Shown here: in pieces, positions 27,193 through 39,197 of the stretch
Layout: each line of letters opens with the position of its first letter
Position numbering within the stretch: position 1 is the stretch's first letter
DNA from: Providencia heimbachae ATCC 35613
GTDB taxonomy: Bacteria; Pseudomonadota; Gammaproteobacteria; Enterobacterales; Enterobacteriaceae
Length of the DNA: 64,000 bases
Direction of reading: 5' to 3'
Assembly (NCBI RefSeq): GCF_001655055.1
Contig: NZ_LXEW01000027.1
Span: 57,840-121,839 of the forward strand
Position numbers and translations under genes: made by a program
The notes under the pieces: model-generated
What the model saw: the letters and a program-made list of their open reading frames with translations, nothing else
What the model was told of the DNA's origin: nothing
Database searches by the model: none

Positions 27193-27330
27193 TTAAAGTA
27201 TTGGTTTGTATCAAATTTACGACAGTTCTATTTTCTTATATAAAACAGCTAGTTGAATTCATTAAAATAGAAGTAAAAAAGAACGGGATAAAAAGCGTGT
27301 TTTGATGAAGAAATAAAGAAAGTAATCAGT

Positions 27331-27351
27331 GATAGGTGATAGGTGATAGGT
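27331..27351. repeat. Tandem heptamer repeat
   Basis: Three perfect copies of a 7-bp unit (TGATAGG) in the AT-rich spacer between the GlrR sites and the tRNA terminator. Too short to be CRISPR or VNTR-like regulation with any certainty. Confidence 0.6.
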
Positions 27352-27385
27352 GAGATAAAAATAAAAAGTTAATACACTAAAATGC

Positions 27386-27412
27386 AAAAACCCCGCTTTA
27401 TTAAGCGGGGTT
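27386..27412 (-). terminator. Rho-independent terminator of the tRNA operon
   Basis: On the minus strand AACCCCGCTT-AATA-AAGCGGGGTT followed by TTTG, 9 nt after tRNA-Pro. Confidence 0.9.
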
Positions 27413-27420
27413 CTTTAAAT

Positions 27421-27497
27421 TGGTCGGCGAGAGAGGATTCGAACCTCCGACCCACTGGTCCCAAACCAGTTGCGCTACCAAGCTGCGCTACTCGCCG
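27421..27497 (-). tRNA. proM: tRNA-Pro (anticodon TGG)
   Basis: 77-nt cloverleaf with acceptor CGGCGAG, T-arm GGAGGTTCGAATCCTCT, anticodon TGG in the loop TTTGGGA and encoded CCA. Last tRNA of a four-tRNA operon, order Arg-His-Leu-Pro as in E. coli argX-hisR-leuT-proM. Confidence 0.96.
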
Positions 27498-27534
27498 AAA
27501 TGTACTGCTTTACATCTTCACATTATTCTTTTCG

Positions 27535-27620
27535 TGGTGCGAAAGGGGGGACTTGAACCCCCACGCCCATAGGGCACTAACACCTGAAGCTAGCGCGTCT
27601 ACCAATTCCGCCACCCTCGC
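27535..27620 (-). tRNA. leuT: tRNA-Leu (anticodon CAG)
   Basis: Class II tRNA of 86 nt with long variable arm, acceptor GCGAGGG, anticodon CAG in CTTCAGGTG, T-loop GGTTCAAGTCC and encoded CCA. Confidence 0.96.
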
Positions 27621-27637
27621 AATGTCACAGAAAAAAA

Positions 27638-27714
27638 TGGGGTGGCTAATGGGGCTCGAACCCACGACAACTGGAATCACAATCCAGGGCTCTACCAACT
27701 GAGCTATAGCCACC
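27638..27714 (-). tRNA. hisR: tRNA-His (anticodon GTG)
   Basis: 77 nt counting the extra G at -1 that histidyl-tRNA synthetase needs; acceptor GTGGCTA, anticodon GTG in ATTGTGATT, T-arm with GTTCGAGCC, and encoded CCA. Confidence 0.96.
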
Positions 27715-27822
27715 ATAACTTCACTTTATTCAAAGCGTTGCTATTTTATTTCTTGTTACTTTACTTCTCACTACTCTACTACAAACAACTTCGTTTTGCC
27801 ACCGTAGCGTGTCACCAATTAA

Positions 27823-27899
<77 letters not shown>

Positions 27900-28052
27900 T
27901 TAACGCCGTTGCGGAACAGGATAGTACGGATTTATCTACACGCTGTCTAGTCCTTTTTTAAATAAAAATATCGATTGCTTGCCTTTTATCCATTTCGGCG
28001 ATAAAGAGAGCGTTTTTACTCTCTTTATCGTTCTATAACTAAAATCCAGTTG

Positions 28053-29444
28053 CTATGAATGACCTAACTTCGCTTTTTCATTCTTGCGATTAACCGCTTT
28101 AACTAAGAAATAAAACGCTGAAACGGTCAATAAAAATATCGCCCCCACGATTAAAGACAAGCGAGTATCTGGATTAATGGCCATTCCGACCAATACACAA
28201 GCTAAAAACAGCAAAGTGGCATAGTTTACCCATGGAAACCAAATCGATTTAAAAGGATGATCTTTTAGTTTGTCTTTATTCTGCTGGCGAAAACGAATTT
28301 GGCTGGTTAACAGTACTAACCAAGGCACCATACCGGGTAAAACACTCGCACTGTATACATATACAAAAACTTTTTCCGGGTTAGGTATGATGTAGTTCAA
28401 GCTCGACCCCGCCAATAAACACACAATGGTAAAACCAACACAACGAGCCGGAACACCATTACGCGTTAATTTAAGTAATGAACGCGGTAATTGTTTATTT
28501 TGTGCCAATGCGTACAACATCCGCCCACCACTGTACATACCGCTATTACAACCGGATAACGCCGCAGTCAGCACCACAAAGTTAATCACTGCGGCTGCCG
28601 AAATAATGCCCACCTTAGCAAAGGTGAGAACAAATGGACTGCCTTGCTGCCCCACCTCAGTCCAAGGAAATAGTGTGACAACAATAAAAATCGCACCAAC
28701 ATAGAAAATTAAAATACGCCATAAAATATTATTGATGGCTTTTCTCAATGTCACTTGTGGATTTTTGGCTTCCCCAGCGGTGATCCCAACTAATTCAACA
28801 CCTTGATAAGATGCAACAACAATACACAAGGCAAATAAGAAACCTTTCCAACCACCTGCAAAGAAGCCCCCATGCTCAGTAAGGTTCCCTAAACCAATGG
28901 GTACAAAATTATTACCAATACCAAAGAAAATTAGCCCAAGCCCTATCAAGATCATCACTACAATCGTCGTCACTTTGATCATGGCAAACCAAAACTCTAA
29001 TTCACCGTACAGCCTCACTGCGGCTAAATTAGCGAGGGCAACGAGTGTGACGGCAACTAACGCAAATATCCACTGAGGCACATCGGGAAACCAATATTCC
29101 GCGTAAACGCCGATTGCGGTTATCTCAGATATCCCAACCGCTACCCACATAAACCAGTAACCCCATGCGGTTAAACACCCCCAAAATGGGCTTAAATATT
29201 TATACCCAAAGGAGGCAAAAGAACCCGTTACAGGCTCAAGGAACAGCATTTCGCCCATTGACCGCATAATAAAAAAAACGAATATTCCGGCGATGATATA
29301 AGCCAGTAGCACTGAAGGCCCGGCCCATTTTAAAGTGCTTGCTGACCCCATAAAGAGTCCAACACCAATAGTGCCACCGAGTGCAATCAGCTCAATATGA
29401 CGAGCCTCAAGCCCTCGCTGAAGTCCTTGTTGTGGATTTTCCAT
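28053..29444 (-). CDS. thrP: Threonine/serine transporter ThrP (YifK)
   Basis: APC-superfamily (amino acid transporter AAT family) proton symporter with 12 helices; E. coli YifK/ThrP takes up threonine and serine. The N-terminal [41 protein letters not shown] and [18 protein letters not shown] signatures match closely. The frame is open five codons further, but the ATG at 29444 has AGGGGA 6-7 nt upstream and gives MENPQQG..., 463 aa, the family length. It lies between the tRNA operon and wecG, exactly as yifK does in E. coli, and is transcribed in the same direction. Confidence 0.94.
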   Translation of the reverse strand: MENPQQGLQRGLEARHIELIALGGTIGVGLFMGSASTLKWAGPSVLLAYIIAGIFVFFIMRSMGEMLFLEPVTGSFASFGYKYLSPFWGCLTAWGYWFMWVAVGISEITAIGVYAEYWFPDVPQWIFALVAVTLVALANLAAVRLYGELEFWFAMIKVTTIVVMILIGLGLIFFGIGNNFVPIGLGNLTEHGGFFAGGWKGFLFALCIVVASYQGVELVGITAGEAKNPQVTLRKAINNILWRILIFYVGAIFIVVTLFPWTEVGQQGSPFVLTFAKVGIISAAAVINFVVLTAALSGCNSGMYSGGRMLYALAQNKQLPRSLLKLTRNGVPARCVGFTIVCLLAGSSLNYIIPNPEKVFVYVYSASVLPGMVPWLVLLTSQIRFRQQNKDKLKDHPFKSIWFPWVNYATLLFLACVLVGMAINPDTRLSLIVGAIFLLTVSAFYFLVKAVNRKNEKAKLGHS

Positions 29445-29619
29445 AAATTCCCCTGCCATAAATTGTAGTCATATAATCACAGCCTTAATTGGGACTAAGT
29501 GAGTAATAATCGCTGTAATTGTCATTTTAATAATGAAAAAAAACGCCATATCCCCAAGATAGAGTGGAATATCTAGTGGTTATGTTTATTTTTGAGGGAT
29601 TATAGAAATATTTGAAGAA

Positions 29620-29645
29620 AGAGACCAGCAGTTACGCCGATCTCT
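29620..29645 (-). terminator. Possible terminator at the end of the ECA operon
   Basis: AGAGATC paired with GGTCTCT (one wobble) on the minus strand, then TTCTTC. It is 43 nt after the wecG stop. Confidence 0.45.
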
Positions 29646-29687
29646 TCAATGAGGAACCTTGCAATTTAAAATATAGACTCAAAATAA

Positions 29688-30455
29688 TTAAAGCTTACCA
29701 CCGTAATAATAACCTAAAAACTTAAGCAACTTAAACTGGCGTTTAATACGTGTCGGTTGTGATAATAAGCGATACAGCCACTCAAGGCCTAAATTTTGCC
29801 ATACTTTAGGCGCACGCTTCACATGCCCCGTAAAGACGTCATAAGTCCCACCTACGCCCATATATAAGGCATCAGGATGCACGAGGCGGCAATCACGCAT
29901 TAGCATCTCCTGCTTAGGAGATCCCATCGCTACGGTGACGATTTTTGCACCACTGGCATGAATACGCTCAAATAAAGCATCTCTATCTTCTGCGGTAAAA
30001 TACCCATTTTGCGAGCCAACGATGTTCACATTCCACTGAGTTCGCAGCTTATCTTCTGTTTGCGCTAAAATTTCAGGTTTACCGCCTATCAAAAATACTG
30101 GCGTTCCTTCTTTACCGGCTCTTTCCATTAAACCTTCCCAAAGGTCAGCCCCTGCAACACGAGAGACCTCTGCTTGTGGGTATTTACGACGTATTGCCCG
30201 AACAATACTAATGCCATCGGCATATAAGTATTCCGCTTGGCCAAGCAAGGTATTCAACGCAATATCTTTTTCCGCGATCATCACTTTTTCTGCATTGATA
30301 GCAACCAAAGTGCCGGTCTTTGTTTCACCATTGGCAAATAAATAGTCTAAGAAATGGGCCATGTTTTTGAAGCCCCAGATGTTATGACCACGAATGCTAT
30401 ATTGTGGAACTGACGATTGTGCAACCGATGATTGCGAAGTTGATGGCTGTTCCAT
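29688..30455 (-). CDS. wecG: UDP-ManNAcA transferase WecG (lipid II synthase of ECA)
   Basis: WecG/TagA/CpsF-family glycosyltransferase that adds N-acetylmannosaminuronic acid to undecaprenyl-PP-GlcNAc (ECA lipid I to II). The family core [53 protein letters not shown] and [17 protein letters not shown] is intact. It has 255 aa with an N-terminal Ser/Gln-rich extension compared with the 246 aa of E. coli. GGGAG precedes the ATG. It is the promoter-distal gene of the cluster, 9 nt after wzyE. Confidence 0.96.
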   Translation of the reverse strand: MEQPSTSQSSVAQSSVPQYSIRGHNIWGFKNMAHFLDYLFANGETKTGTLVAINAEKVMIAEKDIALNTLLGQAEYLYADGISIVRAIRRKYPQAEVSRVAGADLWEGLMERAGKEGTPVFLIGGKPEILAQTEDKLRTQWNVNIVGSQNGYFTAEDRDALFERIHASGAKIVTVAMGSPKQEMLMRDCRLVHPDALYMGVGGTYDVFTGHVKRAPKVWQNLGLEWLYRLLSQPTRIKRQFKLLKFLGYYYGGKL

Positions 30456-30464
30456 ATTGCTCCC

Positions 30465-31820
30465 TTAGCGGTTCTCTCGCTGTTGACTTCTTAGGTAAGA
30501 AGCTGTTTTCGCTCGGATAAGACCCGCACTTTCAAATAACCAGTACAGTAATTTAGCTAAAACCAAACAAAGCCCAAATATTAAGCAGAAAAAGACCACT
30601 CGCGACACGAATGAATCAACGCCTTCGCGAGCTAATACAATAATGTTGAAAATAGCGCCAAAACAGAATGCTTGCATGATAGCGGCTTTATAACGGTTTG
30701 ATTCTTTGAGACTCATGCCATAAATCCAATCAAACCATTTAATAATAAGCCCAACCGCGATTGCGCCGAGAGGAATAAAAAGAACCCCACCCATCACCAC
30801 TAGGGAACCAATCAAGGTTGGTGAAATCGCTAAGCCTGAATGGTTGTTAAGCACTTCCCATGTAAAGTAGTTCGCCGAATTAAGTACAGTATCAGGACGA
30901 TCAGGCCATACCCACGATGGAATAAACACATAGAAATCACGCACAATTGGTGCAAGACCTTGGAAATCCATTTCATCATAATGACTCAGCAACAAGGCTA
31001 AATTTTCCCAAGGCGAAAATGTGTCTCGTGTCAGATATAAGAACGTGTAGTAAGCCTCTGCACCGCTTACATCAAGGCCGTAACGCTTCAACGCTAACCA
31101 GAACATACCGACGATACTCGCCACTCCAGCAGCAGCCAGCATCCAAAGTGTTATCCACCCTCTCACGATACCGATAAACAAAAATAGCGCAAAGGCGATA
31201 ATAATATTGGCTCTTGTCCCCCCCACAATCACATAAGTCAGAAAACCAAATGCGACGGTGCTAACAAGAAACAAAACCCACCGTTTTTGTGTTGGACGTA
31301 AGAAATACACAATCAGCATGGCGGGGATAAAAAAATAGAAAAAGCGTTTTAATGCGACCCCAGAGACCTGACTTGAAAATATTTGACTGTAGGATTTTAG
31401 CTTGAATAACAAAAAACCATTTTGTAAAAAGAAAATTCCCACAGTGACAACAGCAATCAAGATCAACAACATGCAGGTTAAATTGGTTTCGACCTTATTC
31501 ATGCTAAAGAGTGCACGCCTTTGCGAGTTATCATTCCTTGATAAACGCGTTTTATAAGCAACATAATAAATGGCATAAAAACAGGTTGCAGCAAGCTGGG
31601 CGTACAATAAGTAATCCGCACGAACAACGGCGACTTCAAATTGAAATACTAAGGCACAAGTTAGTGGAAATCCGAAGTAAAATGTCAATAAATACAACAT
31701 CGAAAAGAAAATATTAAAGTTAAAACGCACACGTAAAAACTCTTTATAGAGTAATGTGCCAATAAAAATAATCGATATCAGGTAAACCAATGCTAAGCCG
31801 CCTAACTCCGCTAGCGTCAT
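30465..31820 (-). CDS. wzyE: ECA polymerase WzyE
   Basis: Polytopic inner-membrane polymerase that joins ECA trisaccharide repeats in the periplasm. The 451-aa product is very hydrophobic, with many helices and the conserved loop segments [55 protein letters not shown] and [18 protein letters not shown]. The frame extends 12 codons upstream, but the ATG at 31820 overlaps the wecF stop as ATGA and matches the E. coli start. Without this enzyme only short or single ECA units form. Confidence 0.95.
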   Translation of the reverse strand: MTLAELGGLALVYLISIIFIGTLLYKEFLRVRFNFNIFFSMLYLLTFYFGFPLTCALVFQFEVAVVRADYLLYAQLAATCFYAIYYVAYKTRLSRNDNSQRRALFSMNKVETNLTCMLLILIAVVTVGIFFLQNGFLLFKLKSYSQIFSSQVSGVALKRFFYFFIPAMLIVYFLRPTQKRWVLFLVSTVAFGFLTYVIVGGTRANIIIAFALFLFIGIVRGWITLWMLAAAGVASIVGMFWLALKRYGLDVSGAEAYYTFLYLTRDTFSPWENLALLLSHYDEMDFQGLAPIVRDFYVFIPSWVWPDRPDTVLNSANYFTWEVLNNHSGLAISPTLIGSLVVMGGVLFIPLGAIAVGLIIKWFDWIYGMSLKESNRYKAAIMQAFCFGAIFNIIVLAREGVDSFVSRVVFFCLIFGLCLVLAKLLYWLFESAGLIRAKTASYLRSQQRENR

Positions 31821-32899
31821 GCTCGCTCCTCCGCAAGGCTCAGGATCGCTTTCCAACCCTCGGTGAAGTTAGGTGCAAAAAAGTCAATGTGCTGCTTATC
31901 AAGCGTTGCCATCTGCCGTTGTGCTTCATCCACCAGCGGTAGCGTCAGTTCATCGCCATAGAAAAAAACAGGGACATTCTGAGCCGTCAAGTCCTGCCAA
32001 AATGTATTTTGGCGGCTGATGACAAAAGGAATACAAAACTGGATCAGTAAGCAAACGGTACCTACGCCTTGTTGACGATTAAAGATAAAGTACCCCAAAT
32101 CACAGGATTTCAATAAATTCAGGTACGCATCAAACGCCATTCGCTCTTTAAGAATATCAACCTGTCCCGCTGAAAATTGGCTATTCGCCGCATCTTCAAC
32201 CTGCTGAATATACGTTTGGTTGTTCGCAGGATAGCCCATTGGAACAATCACCTTAACCTTATCCCCAAACTGTTGTTTAATCGCAGCCAACGCCTCTACA
32301 TGACGATTTGAACGGTCACCTGAGTTACCCAGAAGAATTGTTAATTCATCGCCTTCTCGTGGCTTAGGCTCGTTTAATGTTAATGCAGGATCCATCCTTG
32401 TCGGGAAATAAAGCACTGATGCAGGAACTTTTGGATTCGATTGATGGAAATAGCAAAGATCACCACGCGTTGCACACACATGGCCAACCTTTTTTTGCGC
32501 TAAACGACGCAAAACATAAAATAATTTAAATTTTAATGCGTTAGATTCTTCATACAGATCAGCACCCCAAATATGCCACCAAAATTGATGGGATTTTATT
32601 TGGCCAAACAGTAAGGCTAGCCATATTGGTGCATTAAATTGTCCGTGGAAGAAAAATCGTGTGCGGCGATCCGCCTTAGCACGTTGGATCACGCTATCAG
32701 CAATCGCTTTTTTACTTTCAAAAACTTCAATCTCTAGCTTTGGATAAGCGTCAGCCAACTGCACGTCATGGCTTACCACCATAAAATGCGGCTTTTGTGA
32801 CGGCTCAGCCTCTTGGCAAATAACATGATTAAAAAATGTTAAAACCGTCTGATTGTGATGAGGGAGGTCAGATCCCAGTACATGTATTAAGGTTGTCAT
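31817..32899 (-). CDS. wecF: TDP-Fuc4NAc:lipid II transferase WecF
   Basis: Glycosyltransferase (GT56) that adds 4-acetamido-4,6-dideoxygalactose to ECA lipid II to form lipid III. The opening [20 protein letters not shown], the [12 protein letters not shown] segment, [16 protein letters not shown] and [19 protein letters not shown] are conserved. It has 360 aa. It overlaps wzxE by 4 nt and wzyE by 4 nt, showing tight coupling. Confidence 0.95.
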   Translation of the reverse strand: MTTLIHVLGSDLPHHNQTVLTFFNHVICQEAEPSQKPHFMVVSHDVQLADAYPKLEIEVFESKKAIADSVIQRAKADRRTRFFFHGQFNAPIWLALLFGQIKSHQFWWHIWGADLYEESNALKFKLFYVLRRLAQKKVGHVCATRGDLCYFHQSNPKVPASVLYFPTRMDPALTLNEPKPREGDELTILLGNSGDRSNRHVEALAAIKQQFGDKVKVIVPMGYPANNQTYIQQVEDAANSQFSAGQVDILKERMAFDAYLNLLKSCDLGYFIFNRQQGVGTVCLLIQFCIPFVISRQNTFWQDLTAQNVPVFFYGDELTLPLVDEAQRQMATLDKQHIDFFAPNFTEGWKAILSLAEERA

Positions 32900-34146
32900 G
32901 CTCGCCTACGGTAAATCAAAAATACGCAACAACAGAGGATAAAATAGACAATATACGTTGCCATATAAGCCTGTGTTGCGCCAACAGCGCCATGCTCAGG
33001 GATAAGCCAATGAGCAAAGCCCATCAAAAGAACGAATTGGCTTACTTCAGCCAGGACATAAAAACGTAATGCGGCTTTGGCGATAACGAGGTAGCCAAAA
33101 ACATAAGCGCCCACTTTTAGTACATCACCGACCAACTGCCATGCAAATAGGTCTCTCATACCGGTAAATTGTTCAGAAAACAGTAACCAAATCGCAAAAT
33201 CGCGCAGCAACCACACCATAAAACTGGCAACAGCGACTGCGGGTAATACAAATTTTAATGCCTTGATAATTTCTGCTGATATTTCGCTTTTTAATTGCAA
33301 GCGAGATAACGTGGGTAGCAAGTAAACCGAAAACGAGGCAGTAATAAATTGCAAATAGGCATCTGAAATCGTGCTTACACCCGCCCATAAACCAACATCA
33401 TCCCAGCTGTAACGCTCGGCTAATAAATTTCGCATCATGATATACGCAACAGGTAAGGTTATTGACGTCAATATCGCCATTATCGTGAACTTACCTAAAC
33501 TCGTTGCAATCGCTTTATCCCAAGCGGGTTTAAGCGCAGAAAGTGCAAACTGCTTGCGTCTTACAATCATCAAACCTGCTGGTAATACCACGAGTGCTGG
33601 AACTAAAGCTAACCCCGCTAATGCGCCATCATAACCACCAAGCATATAGCATAAATAATAAGCTGCCACTCCCACCAAGCTACCTAAGATAATAGCCTGA
33701 GCATTACCCGATGCATCCCGATAACCTTTTAATATTGCTAAAAAATAATTCGAGTATGCAATTCCCATCTGGATAAATGCGACGGCGCGGATTACCGATT
33801 CATAATTTGCATCATCAAATAGAGCTGCACTGATAAAACCACTAAATAAAAGAAAAATAACAGCTAAAAGTGTTGAAAAACCTAAAATAATTGTCGAAGA
33901 GGTACCAAGGACAGCACGTAATTTCACTGGGTCTTGATGATGTTCGGCAACATATTTTGTGACGCCATTAAAAATTCCGGCGCCAGAAAGTACCCCTAAC
34001 ACCGTAATAAGTTGGCGGAAATTACCCGCCAAACCGACACCACTTGGACCAAATGAGACGGCTAATAATTTAACGATTACAAGGCCTGCCCCGATTTTAA
34101 TCAGGGTAGACCCAGCCGTCCAAACCGATGCTCTTGCTAATGACAT
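32896..34146 (-). CDS. wzxE: ECA lipid III flippase WzxE
   Basis: MOP-superfamily polysaccharide flippase, 416 aa, about 12 helices, moving lipid III from the cytoplasmic to the periplasmic leaflet. [44 protein letters not shown] and the C-terminal [15 protein letters not shown] block are typical. Its ATG overlaps the wecE stop by 1 nt and its stop overlaps wecF by 4 nt. Confidence 0.95.
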   Translation of the reverse strand: MSLARASVWTAGSTLIKIGAGLVIVKLLAVSFGPSGVGLAGNFRQLITVLGVLSGAGIFNGVTKYVAEHHQDPVKLRAVLGTSSTIILGFSTLLAVIFLLFSGFISAALFDDANYESVIRAVAFIQMGIAYSNYFLAILKGYRDASGNAQAIILGSLVGVAAYYLCYMLGGYDGALAGLALVPALVVLPAGLMIVRRKQFALSALKPAWDKAIATSLGKFTIMAILTSITLPVAYIMMRNLLAERYSWDDVGLWAGVSTISDAYLQFITASFSVYLLPTLSRLQLKSEISAEIIKALKFVLPAVAVASFMVWLLRDFAIWLLFSEQFTGMRDLFAWQLVGDVLKVGAYVFGYLVIAKAALRFYVLAEVSQFVLLMGFAHWLIPEHGAVGATQAYMATYIVYFILCCCVFLIYRRRA

Positions 34147-35276
34147 TAGGCAAAAAACGCGTTAATGCGTTCAATCACAGTCTGTTGTTCTGCATCCGTC
34201 ATATTATAAAACATCGGTAAACGCACTAAACGATCGCTTTCACGTGTTGTATATTTATCTTCACCATGGAAACGTCCAAACTCCATTCCCGCAGGGCTCG
34301 AGTGCAGCGCAACATAGTGGAACACCGTCAAAATACCATGAGATTTCATGTAATCATTAAACGCAGTACGCTCTTCCACATCTTGCAATTTAATGTAGAA
34401 CATATGCGCATTGTGTTTTAGTCCTTCAGGCACAGTAGCTAACACTAAGCGGCCGGCACCCACGAGTGGTTGCAGTGCTTCATCATAGCGTTTCCACAGC
34501 AGTAAACGGCGATCATTGATTTTATCGGCCTCTTCGAGTTGTGCCCATAAGTAAGCCGCTTGTAAGTCAGAAAGTAAGTAACTTGAACCAATGTCGCGCC
34601 AAGTATATTTGTCCACTTGGCCGCGGAAAAATTGGCTGCGGTTCGTTCCTTTTTCACGGATCACTTCTGCACGATTAATCAATGATTTATCATTAATTAA
34701 AGTCGCTCCACCTTCGCCGCCTGAAGAGTAGTTTTTGGTTTCGTGGAAACTGTAGCAACCAATATGGCCAATTGTACCAAGGGCTTTTCCCTTATAGGTG
34801 GACATGACGCCCTGCGCCGCATCTTCAATCACAAATAAATTGTGCTTTTTCGCAATATTCATGATGGTGTCCATCTCACAAGCAACCCCTGCATAATGAA
34901 CCGGAACAATTGCACGAGTACGTTCAGTGATGGCATCTTCAATCTTTGTTTCATCAATATTCATCGTATCTGGACGAATATCAACGAAAACAATTTTTGC
35001 GCCACGCAAAACAAAGGCGTTTGACGTCGACACAAAGGTAAAGCTAGGCATGATAACTTCATCGCCTGGTTTGATATCAATCAGGATCGCAGCCATTTCT
35101 AATGATGCAGTACAAGATGGCGTTAATTGAACTTTTGGGCAATCAAAGCGCTTCTCCATCCACTCTTCACAACGTTTTGTGAAGTCCCCGTCGCCGCATA
35201 ACTTGCCACTTTCCATGGCTTGTCTCATATACTCTAATTCAGTACCTACAACGGGTGGTTTATTAAATGGAATCAT
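34146..35276 (-). CDS. wecE: dTDP-4-amino-4,6-dideoxygalactose transaminase WecE
   Basis: PLP-dependent DegT/DnrJ/EryC1 aminotransferase that makes dTDP-4-amino-4,6-dideoxy-D-galactose for the ECA Fuc4NAc residue. The active-site lysine is in SFHETKNYSSGGEGG; EDAAQGVMSTYKG carries the PLP-phosphate aspartate region. The frame runs 15 codons further upstream inside wecD, but the ATG at 35276 has AGGGGA before it and gives 376 aa with [17 protein letters not shown], matching E. coli. It overlaps wecD by 14 nt. Confidence 0.96.
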   Translation of the reverse strand: MIPFNKPPVVGTELEYMRQAMESGKLCGDGDFTKRCEEWMEKRFDCPKVQLTPSCTASLEMAAILIDIKPGDEVIMPSFTFVSTSNAFVLRGAKIVFVDIRPDTMNIDETKIEDAITERTRAIVPVHYAGVACEMDTIMNIAKKHNLFVIEDAAQGVMSTYKGKALGTIGHIGCYSFHETKNYSSGGEGGATLINDKSLINRAEVIREKGTNRSQFFRGQVDKYTWRDIGSSYLLSDLQAAYLWAQLEEADKINDRRLLLWKRYDEALQPLVGAGRLVLATVPEGLKHNAHMFYIKLQDVEERTAFNDYMKSHGILTVFHYVALHSSPAGMEFGRFHGEDKYTTRESDRLVRLPMFYNMTDAEQQTVIERINAFFA

Positions 35277-35980
35277 GTTGTCCCCTGTATAGCCAATATG
35301 CGGTACTTGCAATAGAAGCACCGCTACGTGAATAAAGATTTAATGCCGCAACATTGCTGATTTGAGTGGCAACATTTAACTGTCTTTTTTGGTGTTGCAC
35401 ACACCAATCGAATGCTGCTGACATCAATTTACGACCAATCCCCTGTCCTTTCGCTTCTGGCATTTTAGCTAACAGGCCGATACGAGCGGTATCGGCATCA
35501 ATATTCCGTAGGCTCACAAAACCTAAAATATTGCCGGATGCGTCTTTGACTAACAAACAGGTATGGTCAAACGTACCTAATACTGATTTTTCAATCCACA
35601 ACCCATAAAACCGCCCGCTATCATCATTTTGATACCAAGGCGCCCTAAAGCGGCTATTACTAAAAACAGCGGCTGCGGCTTGACGTAGTACGACAATGTC
35701 ATCCACTTGTGCCACATCAACATATTCAGTCGTAGATGACCCAGCGTTTAAGTAAGCATTTTTTGTGCCAATAGTCAGAGCAAAATCAATTTCACCTTCA
35801 ACCAAAACGAAACCCATACCGGATAAATCATCAATCAGGGCGGTTTCTGATGCGGCAATTTTCGCTTGCACTATCGCATATTGATCTAATTGATAAGCAA
35901 GGAGAGTTTCAGCGTCAGTGCTGGTAAAATTCAATTTTGCCGTTGAGCGTCCAAAAAAATCAGACTCCCACGCTAAGGCA

Positions 35981-36003
<23 letters not shown>
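35263..36003 (-). CDS. wecD: dTDP-fucosamine acetyltransferase WecD
   Basis: GNAT N-acetyltransferase that acetylates dTDP-4-amino-4,6-dideoxygalactose to dTDP-Fuc4NAc. The C-terminal half holds the acetyl-CoA motif [14 protein letters not shown], and the ending [23 protein letters not shown]. The middle [20 protein letters not shown] is family-specific. The start is GTG ([13 protein letters not shown]), overlapping the rffH end by 23 nt. It has 246 aa, longer than the 224 aa of E. coli because of a fuller motif A region and a short C-terminal tail. Confidence 0.95.
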
Positions 36004-36862
<859 letters not shown>

Positions 36863-36870
36863 GTGTCCTC

Positions 36871-37938
36871 CTAACTGCTCAAACCAAGTCGTTCACCTGC
36901 ATAGGAACCATCTTGCACACGGCGCCACCACGTTTCGTTATTCAAATACCACTGCACGGTTTTGCGAATACCAGATTCAAAGGTTTCTTGTGGTGTCCAA
37001 CCTAATTCATGCTCAATTTTGGTCGCATCAATGGCGTAGCGCATATCGTGACCCGGTCGGTCTTTCACGTAAGTTATCAAGTCGCGATAATGAACAACAC
37101 CTTGAGGTTTCTCTGGATAAAGTTCCTCAAGCAGCTCACAAATCGTTTCAACAACATCTATATTGCGACGTTCGTTGTGCCCACCAATGTTGTAGGTGGT
37201 TCCCGGCTCAGCGGTTGTTGCAACTAAATGCAAAGCACGAGCATGGTCTTCAACAAATAACCAATCACGAATTTGCTCCCCTTTACCATAAACAGGTAAA
37301 GGTTTACCCGCCAATGCATTAAGAATGATTAGCGGGATCAGCTTTTCAGGGAAATGGTATGGACCATAATTATTCGAGCAATTCGTAATCATGGTTGGCA
37401 AGCCATAGGTTCTTTGCCATGCACGAACTAAATGATCGCTCGATGCTTTTGATGCGGAATACGGGCTACTGGGCGCATAAGGCGTTGTTTCCGTGAAGAA
37501 ACCATCAGGGCCATCCAAATCACCATATACTTCATCTGTCGAAATATGGTGAAAACGAAAAGCTTCCTTTTTACCTTCATCCAACGCTGACCAATAATGA
37601 CGAGCCGCTTCCAATAAAGTATAAGTCCCAACGATATTGGTTTCGATGAATGCTGCTGGGCCATCAATGGAACGGTCAACGTGACTTTCGGCCGCTAAAT
37701 GCATTACGGCATCTGGCTGATATTGGGCAAACACTTTATCCAGTGCCACACGGTCACAAATATCAACCAGTTCAAAGGAGTAGCGTGGATTATTCGCCAC
37801 ATCAGCCAGTGATTCTAGGTTGCCTGCATAGGTCAAACAATCGACCACAATCGCACTGTCTTGTGTGTTATCAATAATATGACGAACAACAGCAGAGCCG
37901 ATAAAACCCGCACCGCCCGTGATTAAAATGCGTTTCAA
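36871..37938 (-). CDS. rffG: dTDP-glucose 4,6-dehydratase RffG
   Basis: Extended short-chain dehydrogenase that converts dTDP-glucose to the 4-keto-6-deoxy sugar. It has the Rossmann GGAGFIGS motif, STDEVYGDL and the catalytic YSASK (Tyr and Lys). The frame is open from 37968, but AAAGGAG lies 7 nt before a TTG at 37938 and gives 355 aa beginning MKRILITGG, exactly aligning with E. coli MRKILITGG; the alternative ATG at 37944 is only 1 nt from the site. The TTG overlaps the wecC stop (TTGA), so initiation is likely coupled. Confidence 0.94.
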   Translation of the reverse strand: MKRILITGGAGFIGSAVVRHIIDNTQDSAIVVDCLTYAGNLESLADVANNPRYSFELVDICDRVALDKVFAQYQPDAVMHLAAESHVDRSIDGPAAFIETNIVGTYTLLEAARHYWSALDEGKKEAFRFHHISTDEVYGDLDGPDGFFTETTPYAPSSPYSASKASSDHLVRAWQRTYGLPTMITNCSNNYGPYHFPEKLIPLIILNALAGKPLPVYGKGEQIRDWLFVEDHARALHLVATTAEPGTTYNIGGHNERRNIDVVETICELLEELYPEKPQGVVHYRDLITYVKDRPGHDMRYAIDATKIEHELGWTPQETFESGIRKTVQWYLNNETWWRRVQDGSYAGERLGLSS

Positions 37939-39197
37939 CGCCATACTCCTTTGGTATCCACCACCCATTTTTGAGTGATTAGCGAACCTTGAATAGCTTT
38001 GAATATATTGTGATCAACTAACATCAGAATGATGTCAGCTTCATTAACCGCCTGCTCAACTGAAACTAACTCAGAAATACCTTTTAAAGAAGTCGGCAAT
38101 TCATGAATATGCGGCTCAACTGCGTAAGTTTTACCCGGATTCCAGTTAGCGATCATCTTAGTAATGTGCATCGCTGGGCTTTCACGCAGGTCATCAATAT
38201 TCGGCTTAAACGAAAGGCCAAAACAAGCAATAGTCACTTCACTCGCTTTCTTACCCGTTTCAGCTAAACAGTCTGCGACTGCTGCTTTGACCTGATCAAC
38301 AACCCAAATTGGTTTGCCATCGTTAACTAAACGCGCAGTATGGATTAAGCGAGACTGTTGTGGATTTTGAGCCACGATAAACCATGGGTCGACGGCAATA
38401 CAGTGGCCGCCAACACCGGGACCTGGCTGTAAAATATTCACACGCGGGTGGCGGTTAGCGAGGCTAATCAACTCCCAAACATTGATATCTTGCTGAGCAC
38501 AAATTAATGATAATTCGTTAGCAAATGCAATATTCACATCACGGAAGCTATTTTCTGTTAATTTGCACATTTCTGCGGTTCTTGAGTTGGTGATAACACA
38601 TTCACCTTCAAGGAAAATATTGTACAACTCACTAGCACGCTTGGATGATTTTGGTGTCATTCCACCAACAACGCGGTCATTTTTAATCAATTCGACCATA
38701 ACTTGTCCCGGCAATACGCGCTCCGGGCAATATGCCACATCAATATCGGCGTTTTCACCCGCTTGGTGTGGGAATGTCAAATCAGGGCGCGCTTTAGCCA
38801 TCCATAACGCCATTTGTTCAGTTGTACCCACTGGCGATGTGGATTCAAGGATCACTAAATCGCCTTTTTTCAATACCGGTGCAATCGATTCTGCAGCAGA
38901 CCTGACATAAGCTAGATCGGGCTCATGCTCGTCTTTAAATGGTGTTGGAACGGCAATGAGGTATGCATCTGCGGGCTGTGGCTTAGTAAAGGCTTTCAGG
39001 TACCCCTCTTCCACTGCTTTTTTTACTACGATATCTAATTCGGGCTCGACAATATGGATTTTACCCTGATTAATGGTATCCACCGCATGTTGGTTGACAT
39101 CGATGCCAACCACTTGCTTTTTACGAGATGCAAAGGCTGCCGCTGTTGGTAAACCAATATAACCAAGGCCGATAACAGAAATAGTTTTAAAACTCAT
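37935..39197 (-). CDS. wecC: UDP-ManNAc dehydrogenase WecC
   Basis: NAD-dependent four-electron dehydrogenase making UDP-ManNAcA. It has the N-terminal [14 protein letters not shown] dinucleotide fold, [16 protein letters not shown] and the catalytic cysteine in [15 protein letters not shown]. It has 420 aa, the family length. It overlaps wecB by 4 nt (ATGA) and rffG by 4 nt (TTGA). Confidence 0.97.
   Translation of the reverse strand: MSFKTISVIGLGYIGLPTAAAFASRKKQVVGIDVNQHAVDTINQGKIHIVEPELDIVVKKAVEEGYLKAFTKPQPADAYLIAVPTPFKDEHEPDLAYVRSAAESIAPVLKKGDLVILESTSPVGTTEQMALWMAKARPDLTFPHQAGENADIDVAYCPERVLPGQVMVELIKNDRVVGGMTPKSSKRASELYNIFLEGECVITNSRTAEMCKLTENSFRDVNIAFANELSLICAQQDINVWELISLANRHPRVNILQPGPGVGGHCIAVDPWFIVAQNPQQSRLIHTARLVNDGKPIWVVDQVKAAVADCLAETGKKASEVTIACFGLSFKPNIDDLRESPAMHITKMIANWNPGKTYAVEPHIHELPTSLKGISELVSVEQAVNEADIILMLVDHNIFKAIQGSLITQKWVVDTKGVWR

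Noticed and set aside
26939..27305. Overlapping open frames of 61 and 114 codons on the plus strand
   Set aside because: They cross the glmZ sigma-54 promoter and both GlrR sites, have no ribosome binding site and no recognisable protein character.
27331..27351. Three tandem heptamers as a CRISPR or phase-variable tract
   Set aside because: Unit far too short for CRISPR, no spacers, no cas genes, and no coding sequence or promoter in which a length change would act.
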